From Desulfosporosinus shakirovi (lineage in GTDB: Bacteria > Bacillota > Desulfitobacteriia > Desulfitobacteriales > Desulfitobacteriaceae), in assembly GCF_020595055.1 (NCBI RefSeq), contig NZ_JAJDOO010000009.1:1-64000 (forward strand): 64,000 nucleotides of DNA, in the 5' to 3' direction. The number at the start of each line of letters is the position of its first letter. Position 1 is the first letter of the stretch. The position numbers and the translations under genes are program-made. The notes under the pieces were generated by a model. It worked only from the letters and a program-made list of their open reading frames with translations, had not been told where the DNA came from and searched no databases. Shown piece by piece: positions 16,184-24,490 of the stretch.

Positions 16184-17719
16184 CTAATTGCTCAAATCAT
16201 CTTTTATAGTAAACCGGTTCGATTTCGGTATACTCACAGCCATAGTAGTTCCTTTAGGGGAAGTTTCAGAAACCCAAATTCTCCCCCTGTGCATGTGAAT
16301 AATTTGATAACTGATGGACAGTCCTAACCCAGTCCCATCATCCCTAGTCGTGTAAAACGGATCAAAAACACGTGAAAGATCATTAGGCTCAATCCCAGTA
16401 CCCGAATCGGCAAAATTCACCTCAATGGTCTCTTCCTTGACGATCGATTCGATGATCAGTTTACCTCCGCCCTCCATTGCTTGAATAGCATTAATAATTA
16501 AATTGACAAAAACCTGTTTCATCCTATCCATATCGATGTTTACTAAAGGAAGGTTTGGTTCAAAATTTTTCTCTAACTCAATTTTATTTTGTCTTAGCAT
16601 GGGGTAGGTAAAGATAAGAACTGATTCCAGTAAACGGTTCAACTCGGTTGGACTAACGATAGGTTTACAAGGACGACCAAAGTCCAGCAATTCTTTAATA
16701 ACGAGATTTCCTCGATCAACTTGATCACAAATCACCTTCGTATATTCCCTCAACCCTTGTTGCTTTTTGAACTCTCCCTCCATAACTTGGACAGTGGCTT
16801 TAACAATCGCCAAGGGATTTCTCAACTCATGTGCTACTCCTGTAACAAGTCGGCCCAATGCTACCAGTCTTTCCGACCGCCTCAATTCTTCTTCTAGTCG
16901 TTTCTTTTCCTTTAAGTTATCAGCCATGTTATTAATGGCTTGGACAACTTCCCCGATTTCCCCAGGCATCGCAGGCAGTCTTTTTTCACTGTCTTCCTGC
17001 ATACTCAAGATTCCATTTTTAATCACTTGCACCTCAGCGGCCAAGTTGTGAATAACATAAAGAGCCGTTCCCAGGCCAAATATCAGTCCCAAAAGCGTCA
17101 TGTATCGGGTGATCAGACTGAATTGTCTGCTCTGGGCAAAAACCGGATGAACCTGCTCGTCTGCCCAGGCTATAGCAATCAGTTTTCCTTGTTGCATCAC
17201 TGGCATTAAATATTCAAAGGCTTGATTCCCTTGAGAACCTGCGATACGGGAAAGCGGTTCTTTCGTCGCATTAACAGCTACTAGCCCTGAGGAAGCTTCA
17301 TCTAAAATTCGATACTCTCGTGCCTTTATTTCCTCAGGGGTTTGAGGCCGATATTGATGGAGAAAACCATAGACGAACAGATCATTAGTTTCTGGAATGT
17401 ACAAACCCAAGCGTACTCCCGGATTCCCGTCTGACAATGGTTTGGCAATTATTTCAAAGGCATTGGCGATTATATTTATATTCTTTTTAGAGAGAGGGGA
17501 ATCGTACTCAAGATTCGAACGGTCCAAAACTTCAGTTAAACTCTGAACGGTGGCATTAACCATAGTCCCTAATCGCTCTTCCTTGGTTTTTAATAGCATT
17601 TCATCTTTGGCCCCAGAAAAAAAGATATCATACGTCATCACCAGTATGGGGATCAGCAAAATGGCCGAAACAGTGAACATTATTTGAGAAGCGAAGGATT
17701 TATTTTTTAGTCTTAACAA
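16184..17719 (-). CDS. Membrane sensor histidine kinase (NtrB/AtoS-like)
   Basis: 511 residues. A first membrane helix at about 13-33 and a second at about 205-225 enclose a roughly 170-residue external sensing domain. HAMP follows at about 226-275 (MQEDSEKRLPAMPGEIGEVV). The dimerisation helix carries the phospho-acceptor histidine in VTGVAHELRNPLAIVKATVQ. The ATPase domain has the N box (NLIINAIQAMEGGG), the G1 box (FADSGTGIEP), the F box (FDPFYTTRDDGTGLGLS) and a C-terminal GTTMAVSIP. It starts at a TTG with AAGGGGG 7 bases upstream. It is divergent from the sigma-54 promoter at 17.92 kb, and its likely partner is the NtrC-type regulator at 21.8-23.1 kb. The ligand is unknown; a sulfur anion is plausible from context. 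Confidence 0.92.
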   Translation of the reverse strand: MLRLKNKSFASQIMFTVSAILLIPILVMTYDIFFSGAKDEMLLKTKEERLGTMVNATVQSLTEVLDRSNLEYDSPLSKKNINIIANAFEIIAKPLSDGNPGVRLGLYIPETNDLFVYGFLHQYRPQTPEEIKAREYRILDEASSGLVAVNATKEPLSRIAGSQGNQAFEYLMPVMQQGKLIAIAWADEQVHPVFAQSRQFSLITRYMTLLGLIFGLGTALYVIHNLAAEVQVIKNGILSMQEDSEKRLPAMPGEIGEVVQAINNMADNLKEKKRLEEELRRSERLVALGRLVTGVAHELRNPLAIVKATVQVMEGEFKKQQGLREYTKVICDQVDRGNLVIKELLDFGRPCKPIVSPTELNRLLESVLIFTYPMLRQNKIELEKNFEPNLPLVNIDMDRMKQVFVNLIINAIQAMEGGGKLIIESIVKEETIEVNFADSGTGIEPNDLSRVFDPFYTTRDDGTGLGLSISYQIIHMHRGRIWVSETSPKGTTMAVSIPKSNRFTIKDDLSN

Positions 17720-17736
17720 GCAAACGCCCCCTTAGC

Positions 17737-17780
17737 CTGAATTCAGACAATTCACTTGCGACTGTTTAAAAACAAACAAA
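17737..17780 (+). promoter_or_regulatory. Putative upstream activator site for the 17.92-kb sigma-54 promoter
   Basis: The perfect palindrome CTGAATTCAG followed by ACTGTTTAAAAACAAACA. The same pair recurs at 19221-19263. The start-to-start distance from palindrome to sigma-54 promoter is 184 bases here and 183 there. Confidence 0.65.
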
Positions 17781-17920
17781 ATGAGAATGCTAGGTGATAA
17801 AGAACAGGATAAGAAGCATTAAAAGTTCTTTAAGTGCATTGAAACTCTAAGTGTTTGCAATACTGTAAATTCACATGTCTGAAAACATACAAAACTCATC
17901 CGGAAAACGAGTAAAATGGC

Positions 17921-17936
17921 TGGCACCATAATTGCA
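17921..17936 (+). promoter_or_regulatory. Sigma-54 promoter upstream of the 57-residue protein gene
   Basis: TGGCACCATAATTGCA matches the -24/-12 consensus TGGCAC-N5-TTGCA exactly. The small gene at 18063 is the first reading frame downstream, followed by unknown-family copy 3. Confidence 0.88.
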
Positions 17937-18062
17937 TGAGTAATTACTAAGTCGTCGCACTCAGAAAAATGAAATGAAAGGTAAATATGTATTGTATTTG
18001 TGCTGATATACCGACCAATTAGCGGTGCTTTTTAATACATTTCTTTTTAGGAGGTAATTCTC

Positions 18063-18236
18063 ATGACTACAAATCAATTCACAGTGTGGGTTCAAGACTT
18101 GTTCGATACTTGCAATATTCATAATGAGATTGAAACGAGCAAGCTTATTGTGGAAGTGATGCGGAAATTCCGCTCTCTAAATCAAGATAAGATTCAAGAG
18201 CAGGCAACAACAGATCAACTATGCGTTAGAAATTAG
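18063..18236 (+). CDS. Small hypothetical protein (57 residues) under sigma-54 control
   Basis: A 57-residue soluble protein, MTTNQFTVWVQDLFDTCNIH at its start, with an amphipathic helix (SKLIVEVMRKFRSL) and a polar tail that includes two cysteines in total. No family is recognised. TTAGGAGGTAATTCTC before the ATG is an excellent ribosome site, and an exact sigma-54 promoter lies about 130 bases upstream. A regulatory, chaperone or redox role are all possible. Leader block ii (L5) sits between it and unknown-family copy 3, which may be in the same transcript. Confidence 0.72.
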   Translation: MTTNQFTVWVQDLFDTCNIHNEIETSKLIVEVMRKFRSLNQDKIQEQATTDQLCVRN

Positions 18237-18260
18237 CTTATTAAAGACAACCTCTTCCCC

Positions 18261-18335
18261 ACATAATCAAAGCATAACATATGGAATTATTGAGTCTATA
18301 GCAAACCAAAAAATTCATAATCAATATACTCTATG
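18261..18335. repeat. Leader element L5, block ii
   Basis: Contains TGAGTCTATAGCAAACCAA followed by TTCATAATCAATATA, aligned with block ii at 15.84 kb. A reduced block i (TTAGCGGTGCTTTTT) is at 18017-18033. This copy lies in front of a plus-strand gene, whereas the other copies precede minus-strand genes in the same sequence orientation. Confidence 0.55.
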
Positions 18336-18380
18336 TAAAGCATCAAGTTTCAATATAATTCACCGAAAGGCGGGATTCGT

Positions 18381-18989
18381 TTGCCCAGCTTATTACTCCA
18401 TAATTATTCAATTTCTGTTGATAGAATGATAAAAGAATCCGGAGATAGATCTTTTCCGATTTGGCTCTTAGTTAATCCCAAATACCCCACTGACGTTCTT
18501 AATATTTGGAATCCTATAATGTATGAGATTCAGGACAAAGTATACCGCAAACTTCATGCAAGAATTAACAGTCGAAATATCTATATTAAGAATGCTGTAA
18601 GCAATATTGGAAGAGTTTCTAACACCTCAAATGCGACGGAAGCAGATAATAACATTGCACTGTTAAAGAAAAGTGTCTCAGAATATCAACCTAAACTTAT
18701 AATTACTTTCGGAACCATTACAACTGAGTTTGTGAGGCGTGTCTTCGATATAAGACCTGAAAAAGGACCTAATTATTGGAGTACCAGTAACTTAGGAGAT
18801 GAATTTGAACGATCTATTGCAAACTTTGACACAACCCAAACAAATTGGCTTCCTTTAAATCGTCGAACAATGAGAGCCGCTACTAACATTAAGGATTGGG
18901 AAGAAGGCAAAGGTCACTATCATGACATTGCAACAAAGATTGCCGATCTGTTCATTGAAAACAAAGACAGTCTAAAAATATGGATTTGA
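18381..18989 (+). CDS. Unknown paralogous family, copy 3 (most diverged)
   Basis: 202 residues and the only plus-strand member. It keeps FPIWLLVNPKYP, EIQDKVYRKLHARIN, NIYIKNAVSN, QPKLIITFGTITTEFVRRV, RPEKGPNYW and KIADLFIENKDSLKIWI. It has lost the NTLNWW block (NTSNATEADNN instead) and changed IIPLLRRV to WLPLNRRT. AAAGGCGGG precedes a TTG start by 6 bases, as in copies 4 and 5. It probably shares the sigma-54 transcript that begins near 17.95 kb. If the NWW block is part of a working site, this copy may have a different or no activity. Confidence 0.82.
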   Translation: MPSLLLHNYSISVDRMIKESGDRSFPIWLLVNPKYPTDVLNIWNPIMYEIQDKVYRKLHARINSRNIYIKNAVSNIGRVSNTSNATEADNNIALLKKSVSEYQPKLIITFGTITTEFVRRVFDIRPEKGPNYWSTSNLGDEFERSIANFDTTQTNWLPLNRRTMRAATNIKDWEEGKGHYHDIATKIADLFIENKDSLKIWI

Positions 18990-19045
18990 TAAGCGACACT
19001 TATCAGAGGACCAAATGGTCATGAAGAAAAGAAAGGATGATAAAT

Positions 19046-19132
19046 ATGGATGCTTTGAAATTTATTTGGGGTTTTTTGGCTTTCTTCGGTGATTGGCTCT
19101 GGCATGATGATCAAACATTAGACAAATGCTGA
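19046..19132 (+). CDS. Possible 28-residue membrane micropeptide
   Basis: A 28-codon frame beginning MDALKFIWGFLAFFGDWLW, one short hydrophobic helix with an acidic, cysteine-ended tail (HDDQTLDKC). AAAGGATGAT lies at a proper distance from the ATG, and a strong terminator follows 18 bases after the stop, so it looks like the end of the unknown-family copy 3 transcript. Single-helix peptides of this size often act as small subunits or regulators of membrane transporters (a general observation); SulP starts 400 bases on. Too short for certainty. Confidence 0.45.
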   Translation: MDALKFIWGFLAFFGDWLWHDDQTLDKC

Positions 19133-19150
19133 ATTGACTATGATGTTATG

Positions 19151-19201
19151 TCAAAGAAGGCGATTCAAATTTTTTTCTTAAATTTGAGTCGTCTTCTTTG
19201 A
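19151..19201 (+). terminator. Strong terminator before the SulP promoter
   Basis: A 22-bp nearly perfect stem beginning TCAAAGAAGGCGATTCAAAT around a T-rich 7-base loop. It insulates the copy-3 unit from the second sigma-54 promoter. Confidence 0.8.
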
Positions 19202-19220
19202 TAAAATACTTGGCCCCAGC

Positions 19221-19263
19221 CTGAATTCAGGCAATCCAATTGTAACTGTTTAAAAACAAACAG
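19221..19263 (+). promoter_or_regulatory. Putative upstream activator site for the SulP sigma-54 promoter
   Basis: CTGAATTCAG then ACTGTTTAAAAACAAACA, the duplicate of 17737-17780. Further conserved words (ATGTCT, then CATCCGGA) follow in the same order in both copies. Confidence 0.65.
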
Positions 19264-19403
19264 ATGAAGAATTCCTGTTGTAAAGAGCAATAATTCGGGA
19301 AATTACAGGTTCCTCAGTTCTTTTGAACCCTAGATATTGACTTGCCAACAGATTTATATGTCTAAAAAAACACAAACATCCGGATGAATTAAAGTAATAT
19401 TAC

Positions 19404-19419
19404 TGGCATGATAATTGCA
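19404..19419 (+). promoter_or_regulatory. Sigma-54 promoter of the first SulP gene
   Basis: TGGCATGATAATTGCA, one mismatch to the -24/-12 consensus, 118 bases before the SulP ATG. Confidence 0.85.
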
Positions 19420-19537
19420 TCAATAACCAACTGAGTGCACTTAGATAATTAGAAAAAGGAAGGTAGTTCTTGGACGTCAGAGAATCGCCTCAAAACGCAC
19501 TATGTTTCACAAGACTTTTGTTGGGGGGGCAATAATT

Positions 19538-21262
19538 ATGAACATTGTTAAATTTATACCGATTCTAGATACCTTAATCAATTATGATAAAAGAAATTTG
19601 AGATTTGATTTGATTGCTGCGCTAACAGTTGCCGTCGTTGCTTTACCACAAACTATGGCTTATGCAATAATCGCAGGTGTTCACCCGGCTTACGGCCTCT
19701 ACTCCGGTATTGTGCTAACAATCATCGCATCTTCCTTTGGCAGTTCCAATCAGTTAGCCACGGGGCCTACTAACGCCATCTGTCTCTTAATAGCGTCCTA
19801 CATGATACCCTTTGTCGGGGGTGAAAACTTTTTTGGCAACTTATTTCTTCTAACATTTTTAGTGGGAGCCATTCAGCTTACAATGGGTGTTCTCAGACTA
19901 GGTTCTTTAGTCAACTACGTTTCCCACGCAGTAATCGTTGGCTTTACCGCCGGGGCGGGTATTATCATCGCTATGGGTCAACTTAATAACTTAATGGGTA
20001 TTACGTTGACAAGTGGACACCTTTCGAGTATTGGCAAGGTTATAGCATGTTTTCAAAGTATTGATAAAATTAATTATCACGCCTTCGGTATCGGAGTCTT
20101 TACTATAGCAGTAATAATAGTACTTAAAAGAATCAATAAAAATTTGCCCGGAGCTTTATTAGGGGTTATCTTCTCAGTACTTTTAGTAATGATTTTAGAA
20201 TTGGAAAAATACGGAGTAAAAGTTGTGGGGCAAATACCTCAAGCCATCCCGCCTCTAAGTATGCCTAATTTCACTCTCTCCGCTATCGCTGATTTAGGAA
20301 CAGGCGCAGTTGTTATAGCTATTATCGGTCTGGTTGAAGCAGTATCGATCTCCAAAGCCATAGGATCTAAAACACATCAAAAAATAGATCCAAATCAAGA
20401 ATTTATAGGTCAGGGAATGGCAAATTTAGGAGGCTCCTTTTTTAGCAGCATAGCAGGTTCCGGTTCCTTTACTCGTTCGGCTATTACCTATCAAAATGGG
20501 GGGAAAACCAGAGTCACCGGGGTACTTGTAGGCCTGATAATACTTATAGTTTTAGTTTTTTTCGCACCCTTTGCCAGGTATATCCCAAATGCGAGTTTAG
20601 CCGGGGTTATCATGCTGGTTGCCTACTCCATGATTGATAAAAAAGCTTTAGCAAAAGTATTAACCACTAACCGCAATGATGCAGCAGTATTGCTCGTAAC
20701 CATGTTGACTACCGTCTTCGCACCTCATTTAGAACAAGCTATTTATGCAGGAGTTGCAATTTCATTATTGCTCTATCTTAAAGATTCCGGTGTGGCAACT
20801 GTCAGAACCCTTGAACCGGTCAGAGGGAATAATGGGCAATTTGTAGAGCAAATCGGCAATGGGCAAGACGCATTTATCTCAATTCTTCAACTTGAAGGAA
20901 CTTTATATTTTGGTTCCGCGGCCGATCTGGACAAGAAGTTGAGTGACGCTTACTCCAACTCTAAAGTTTTCTTGATTCGTTTCAAAAGTGTATTAATAAT
21001 CGATATTACTGCATTGGAAGTTATCGAGGGATTTATTAACCGTGCTTTAGAGGAAGAAAAGAGAGTTATTCTAGCCGGAGTCACTCCTAAAATATTACGT
21101 ATGTTAGATAAAATGCATATTGTCAATCATGTCGGGAAGGAGAATATCTTTATGGAAGACGATGAGGTATTTGCCACATCCGGGAAGGCTCTGGACGAAG
21201 CAAGTTCGTTTGTCCGAAACGTGAGTTATAAGACTGAAAAGAGATCTGTTCAAGCATATTAA
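19538..21262 (+). CDS. SulP-family anion permease with STAS domain, copy 1
   Basis: 574 residues. The membrane core covers about 1-400, with the SulP signature near the N-terminus (ALTVAVVALPQTMAYAIIAG, then HPAYGLYSG). The motifs FGSSNQLATGPTNAI and GSGSFTRSAITYQNGGKTR are the conserved transporter loops. A cytoplasmic STAS domain follows at about 430-560 (LEGTLYFGSAADLDKKL, DITALEVIEGFINRAL). SulP proteins take up sulfate, bicarbonate or other anions; sulfate is the natural guess in a sulfate reducer. The start is set by GGGGGGG 8 bases before the ATG at 19538. It is expressed from a sigma-54 promoter with an upstream activator site and therefore is probably inducible. Confidence 0.93.
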   Translation: MNIVKFIPILDTLINYDKRNLRFDLIAALTVAVVALPQTMAYAIIAGVHPAYGLYSGIVLTIIASSFGSSNQLATGPTNAICLLIASYMIPFVGGENFFGNLFLLTFLVGAIQLTMGVLRLGSLVNYVSHAVIVGFTAGAGIIIAMGQLNNLMGITLTSGHLSSIGKVIACFQSIDKINYHAFGIGVFTIAVIIVLKRINKNLPGALLGVIFSVLLVMILELEKYGVKVVGQIPQAIPPLSMPNFTLSAIADLGTGAVVIAIIGLVEAVSISKAIGSKTHQKIDPNQEFIGQGMANLGGSFFSSIAGSGSFTRSAITYQNGGKTRVTGVLVGLIILIVLVFFAPFARYIPNASLAGVIMLVAYSMIDKKALAKVLTTNRNDAAVLLVTMLTTVFAPHLEQAIYAGVAISLLLYLKDSGVATVRTLEPVRGNNGQFVEQIGNGQDAFISILQLEGTLYFGSAADLDKKLSDAYSNSKVFLIRFKSVLIIDITALEVIEGFINRALEEEKRVILAGVTPKILRMLDKMHIVNHVGKENIFMEDDEVFATSGKALDEASSFVRNVSYKTEKRSVQAY

Positions 21263-21293
21263 GACGTCGTTTTATTAACTATGTGTGGTAATC

Positions 21294-21340
21294 AAACATT
21301 CCCCCTCAAAGATAGTTTATCTCTAAGGGGGAATGTTTGA
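21294..21340. terminator. Convergent terminator between SulP and the Cys-rich gene
   Basis: AAACATTCCCCCT and AGGGGGAATGTTT form the stem of a long hairpin with extra pairing of GATA/TATC. It serves convergent genes on both strands. Confidence 0.8.
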
Positions 21341-21414
21341 AATAACGAATTATTAATAATACTCTCCTCGCTTCGTACATAATTGAATGACATGGAAGCG
21401 AAACAAAGAACCCA

Positions 21415-21681
21415 TCATACAGCAGCAGTTGCCATCATTCTCCTAAATGTGAATAAACGCCCACGTTTTTCAGCTGACTCATGACGGCATTTATAATATT
21501 CGCACCGGGTTGGGATTATCGAAATGTCTGTAAAGATCATATAGTCTATCTCTTTGGGTGACAATTGTTGTATATCTGCTTCTGATTTTTTAATGACTTC
21601 CTGAATTATCCTGTTAAGATTAGAGCGAATATGGCATAACTCCATATTAATACATTGGGTACACTTAGAGGTGTCGTTCAT
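21415..21681 (-). CDS. Small Cys-rich protein downstream of the response regulator
   Basis: 88 residues with cysteines arranged as CTQCINMELC near the N-terminus and CEYYKC about 50 residues later, a pattern that could bind zinc or an iron-sulfur cluster. The middle is helical and charged (RIIQEVIKKSEADIQQLSPK). The start is taken at the ATG at 21681 because AGGGAGGG lies about 12 bases upstream; a TTG at 21741 has no ribosome site. It follows the response regulator by 91 bases on the same strand and may act in the same signalling pathway. Family unknown. Confidence 0.65.
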   Translation of the reverse strand: MNDTSKCTQCINMELCHIRSNLNRIIQEVIKKSEADIQQLSPKEIDYMIFTDISIIPTRCEYYKCRHESAEKRGRLFTFRRMMATAAV

Positions 21682-21772
21682 GATATTATATCCCTCCCTT
21701 GTAAGATATAATTCGTCAACGTTTAATTTTCTGCAAAGCAACTTTGTATTACTTCTAGAATACCGTGATGCG

Positions 21773-23128
21773 TTATAACCTAACTTGGTACTTTTGAGCT
21801 CTATATAGAAGGGCCGACCGAGTAAGGCCTAGAAGTTGAGCCGCTTTAGTTTGATTTCCCCTGCTTTTCTCAAGAGCCTTCAGAATCAGTTCTCTTTCAA
21901 CCTCATCAAAGGATATCCCCTTGTCCGGGAAATTTAGAATCAAACCTTTATCTAACTCGTTTTTTCTTAAATCAGCTTTTTGAATTTCCTTTGGTAAATG
22001 CTGCACCTTAATCTCACTACCCTGAGAGAGAATAACCGACCTTTCGATGACGTTTTGTAACTCTCGGATGTTCCCAGGCCACTCATAGTTCATTAATAAT
22101 CCCATCGCATCTGAAGAGATCATTTGTTCTTGAGCAGGGTTAAATCTTTGAAGAAAGTGCATAGTCAATAGGGATATATCTTCTGATCTTTGTCTTAAGG
22201 GAGGAATGTGAATCGGCAATACATTTAATCGGTAGTACAGATCCTCCCGAAAAGTGCCTCGTTTAACACAGTCTAAAGGGTCACGATTAGTTGCTGCAAT
22301 AACTCTTACATCTATTTTTATGCTTTCTGTTCCTCCAACCCTTTCAAACTGTCTTTCCTGAAGAACTCTTAGCAGTTTCACTTGCATAGACAGAGGCATT
22401 TCAGTAACCTCATCTAAGAACAGCGTTCCTTTATCAGCCAGTTCAAAACGGCCTAATTTTCTGACCACTGCACCTGTAAAGGCACCCTTTTCATGGCCAA
22501 ACAATTCACTTTCCAGTAAAGACTCTGGCAGTGCAGCACAGTTAATAGGCACATATGATTTTTCCCGGCGATAGCTTAGGTTGTGAATCGAAAGCGCAGT
22601 TACCTCTTTGCCAGTCCCGCTTTCTCCTGTAATAAATACTGTAGCATTACTGTCAGCGACTCTTTCTACAAGAGTGTTAACTTCTTGAATCGCTGGACTG
22701 TTGCCTAAAATCCGAGGGTGATTTTTGTTCAGTTCAGAGCGTAAAAAAACAACTTCCTCCCGTAAATGGCTTACCATTAGGGCCTTCTTCACGACTATCT
22801 TGAGTTCGTCTAGGTCAAATGGTTTGGCAATATAGTCAATTGCCCCCAACTTCATAGCTTCGATAGCAGTGTCTATTGAGCCGTGAGCAGTTATCATAAT
22901 TACCGGAAGCTTTGGGATGAGGTCTTTGGCCTTAACCAATACCTCTAACCCATCCATTTCAGGCATTTTGAGATCAAGAATGACCAAGGAAGGTGTTTCA
23001 TTCTGAATTAGTTCCAGGCCTTCTTTCCCTCGCGTGGAAGTTATTACCTGATATCCTTCTTGACGGAGGCCTTTCTCGAGAGCCCAACATAGATGCTCTT
23101 CATCATCAATGATAAGGATCTTATTCAA
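21773..23128 (-). CDS. NtrC-family sigma-54-dependent response regulator
   Basis: 451 residues. The receiver domain (about 1-120) has the acidic pair IIDDEE, the phospho-acceptor Asp52 in VILDLKMPEMDG, and the switch residues in MITAHGS and IAKPFD. The AAA+ domain (about 140-370) has Walker A GESGTGKE, the sigma-54 contact loop GAFTGA, Walker B GTLFLDEV, and the arginine-finger region REDLYYRLNVLPIHIPPLRQR. The C-terminus is a Fis-type helix-turn-helix (NQTKAAQLLGLTRSALLYRA). GAAGGAGGTG precedes a TTG at 23128 by 7 bases, preferred to the upstream TTG. The likely partner is the kinase at 16.2-17.7 kb and the likely targets are the promoters at 17.92 and 19.40 kb. Confidence 0.93.
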   Translation of the reverse strand: MNKILIIDDEEHLCWALEKGLRQEGYQVITSTRGKEGLELIQNETPSLVILDLKMPEMDGLEVLVKAKDLIPKLPVIMITAHGSIDTAIEAMKLGAIDYIAKPFDLDELKIVVKKALMVSHLREEVVFLRSELNKNHPRILGNSPAIQEVNTLVERVADSNATVFITGESGTGKEVTALSIHNLSYRREKSYVPINCAALPESLLESELFGHEKGAFTGAVVRKLGRFELADKGTLFLDEVTEMPLSMQVKLLRVLQERQFERVGGTESIKIDVRVIAATNRDPLDCVKRGTFREDLYYRLNVLPIHIPPLRQRSEDISLLTMHFLQRFNPAQEQMISSDAMGLLMNYEWPGNIRELQNVIERSVILSQGSEIKVQHLPKEIQKADLRKNELDKGLILNFPDKGISFDEVERELILKALEKSRGNQTKAAQLLGLTRSALLYRAQKYQVRL

Positions 23129-23253
23129 TAAAAACACCTCCTTCAATTAACTTAAAAATGAGTTACAAATCCGGACTGTCACTTTAACCTCCAGACATTT
23201 GATTCCCGTCGATTGTAATAAAATTCCTTTGTTCAGCATTTTGCTGTTGAAGT

Positions 23254-23886
23254 TTACTTAATCCAAATATCAAGATAATCCTTGTTCGCAATTATCTTTT
23301 CAGCAATTTTTGAACCAACGTGTTGAAAGTAAGTCTCCCTGTCTGTCTGAGATAAACAATTGCTTGTTTCTATGAATTTATCCGTAGCAATGACTCTGCG
23401 CAGTAAAGGAATCCTGTTAGTTTGATTTATATCAAAGTTATCCATTGAATTTTCAAATTCATCTTTTAATATAGATGAGCTCCAAGCCTTAGGGCCTTTT
23501 TCCGGTTTGACTTCGTAGACGCGCCTTGCAAATTCAAATGGAAATGCACCAAAAGAGATGAGCATTTTTGGCTTGTGAATATGAGCAATCTCTCTGTAAA
23601 ACTCGATTTCTTTCGCTACTTCTTTGCCCCACCAATTTAGGGTATTAGGAACTATTCCTCCGTCGCTTACAGCACTCCTGATATAAATATTCGAGGTATC
23701 TATTCTTGTATGCAATTCCCTAAATACTCTGTCCTGTATCTCATCTAATACAGGCCTCCAGATATCATGGCGAACTGCAGGGTATTTCGGATTGATTAAC
23801 AGCCATATGGGATAAGCCCTTTCCCCTAATTCTCTTTTCGTATTCTCACCATCAGACTGAGAGTCATTTAAAGTTAAGCAGGACAA
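23254..23886 (-). CDS. Unknown paralogous family, copy 4
   Basis: 210 residues with all family blocks: YPIWLLINPKYP, EIQDRVFRELHTRID, NIYIRSAVSD, NTLNWWG, KPKMLISFGAFPFEFARRV, KPEKGPKAW, TNRIPLLRRV and HVGSKIAEKII. AAAGGTGGGGG precedes a TTG at 23886 that gives a start like copy 5 (xSxxTLN); the upstream GTG at 23898 overlaps the ribosome site. It lies 125 bases upstream of the sigma-54 response regulator on the same strand, so the two may be co-transcribed. Leader element L3 precedes it. Confidence 0.85.
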   Translation of the reverse strand: MSCLTLNDSQSDGENTKRELGERAYPIWLLINPKYPAVRHDIWRPVLDEIQDRVFRELHTRIDTSNIYIRSAVSDGGIVPNTLNWWGKEVAKEIEFYREIAHIHKPKMLISFGAFPFEFARRVYEVKPEKGPKAWSSSILKDEFENSMDNFDINQTNRIPLLRRVIATDKFIETSNCLSQTDRETYFQHVGSKIAEKIIANKDYLDIWIK

Positions 23887-24004
23887 ATCAACCCCCACCT
23901 TTCATTTTCTGTACTGCCACAGCCAGCGAAAGAATTCGCTCCCTGTTTAGTCAGGTTTACTGAGAACGATCGTAAATTTTCACTGTTTAGATTTCAATAC
24001 TACG

Positions 24005-24038
24005 ATCAAATTTCTTAGCGGCCTTTCAAGGCGGCTTT
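24005..24038. repeat. Leader element L3, block i
   Basis: ATCAAATTTCTTAGCGGCCT then AAGGCGGCTTTAT; the same core as the 15.64-kb copy, with the right stem arm changed from GGCTGC to GGCGGC. Confidence 0.65.
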
Positions 24039-24109
24039 ATAATTATATCGTAAGAGGTACCCTTGATGATCTATTCAGTACTAAATTATCCCAACTCCTT
24101 TCTCATATT

Positions 24110-24190
24110 GTGTTTTTTCTCACAATTAGAGATTATCATTATGACACATTTGTGTCTAGTGGAAAACAATATGCTCATAATTAATATACT
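24110..24190. repeat. Leader element L3, block ii
   Basis: TCTCACAATTAGAGATTATC, then TGTGTCTAG and ATGCTCATAATTAATATA. It contains the palindrome GACACATTTGTGTC. Confidence 0.6.
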
Positions 24191-24490
24191 TAATATCAAA
24201 CTCAAAATTATTGATCTTATAGCTTTGTTCTATAAAAATTTGGACAACAAGTATCAAGTATATATGCCCCTAAGCATAAGCGAATTTTTCAAATCTAACC
24301 TATTTCTCGAAAAATATCTCCTTAACTCACCCAGACCATACTTAGATTCTACACATTTACATGTATAGTTATAAATCTCCTTGTCCGGTAATTACATATA
24401 TTCATTATGTTAGTTTTATCCACCTCAAAACCATTTCTTCATAATCCATTTATTTTATTTTGATTATAAGGTATTTATGAGAAAATAAAA

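Noticed and set aside
24063-24368. 101-codon plus-strand frame
   Set aside because: AT-rich low-complexity residues, no ribosome site, and overlap with leader block ii.
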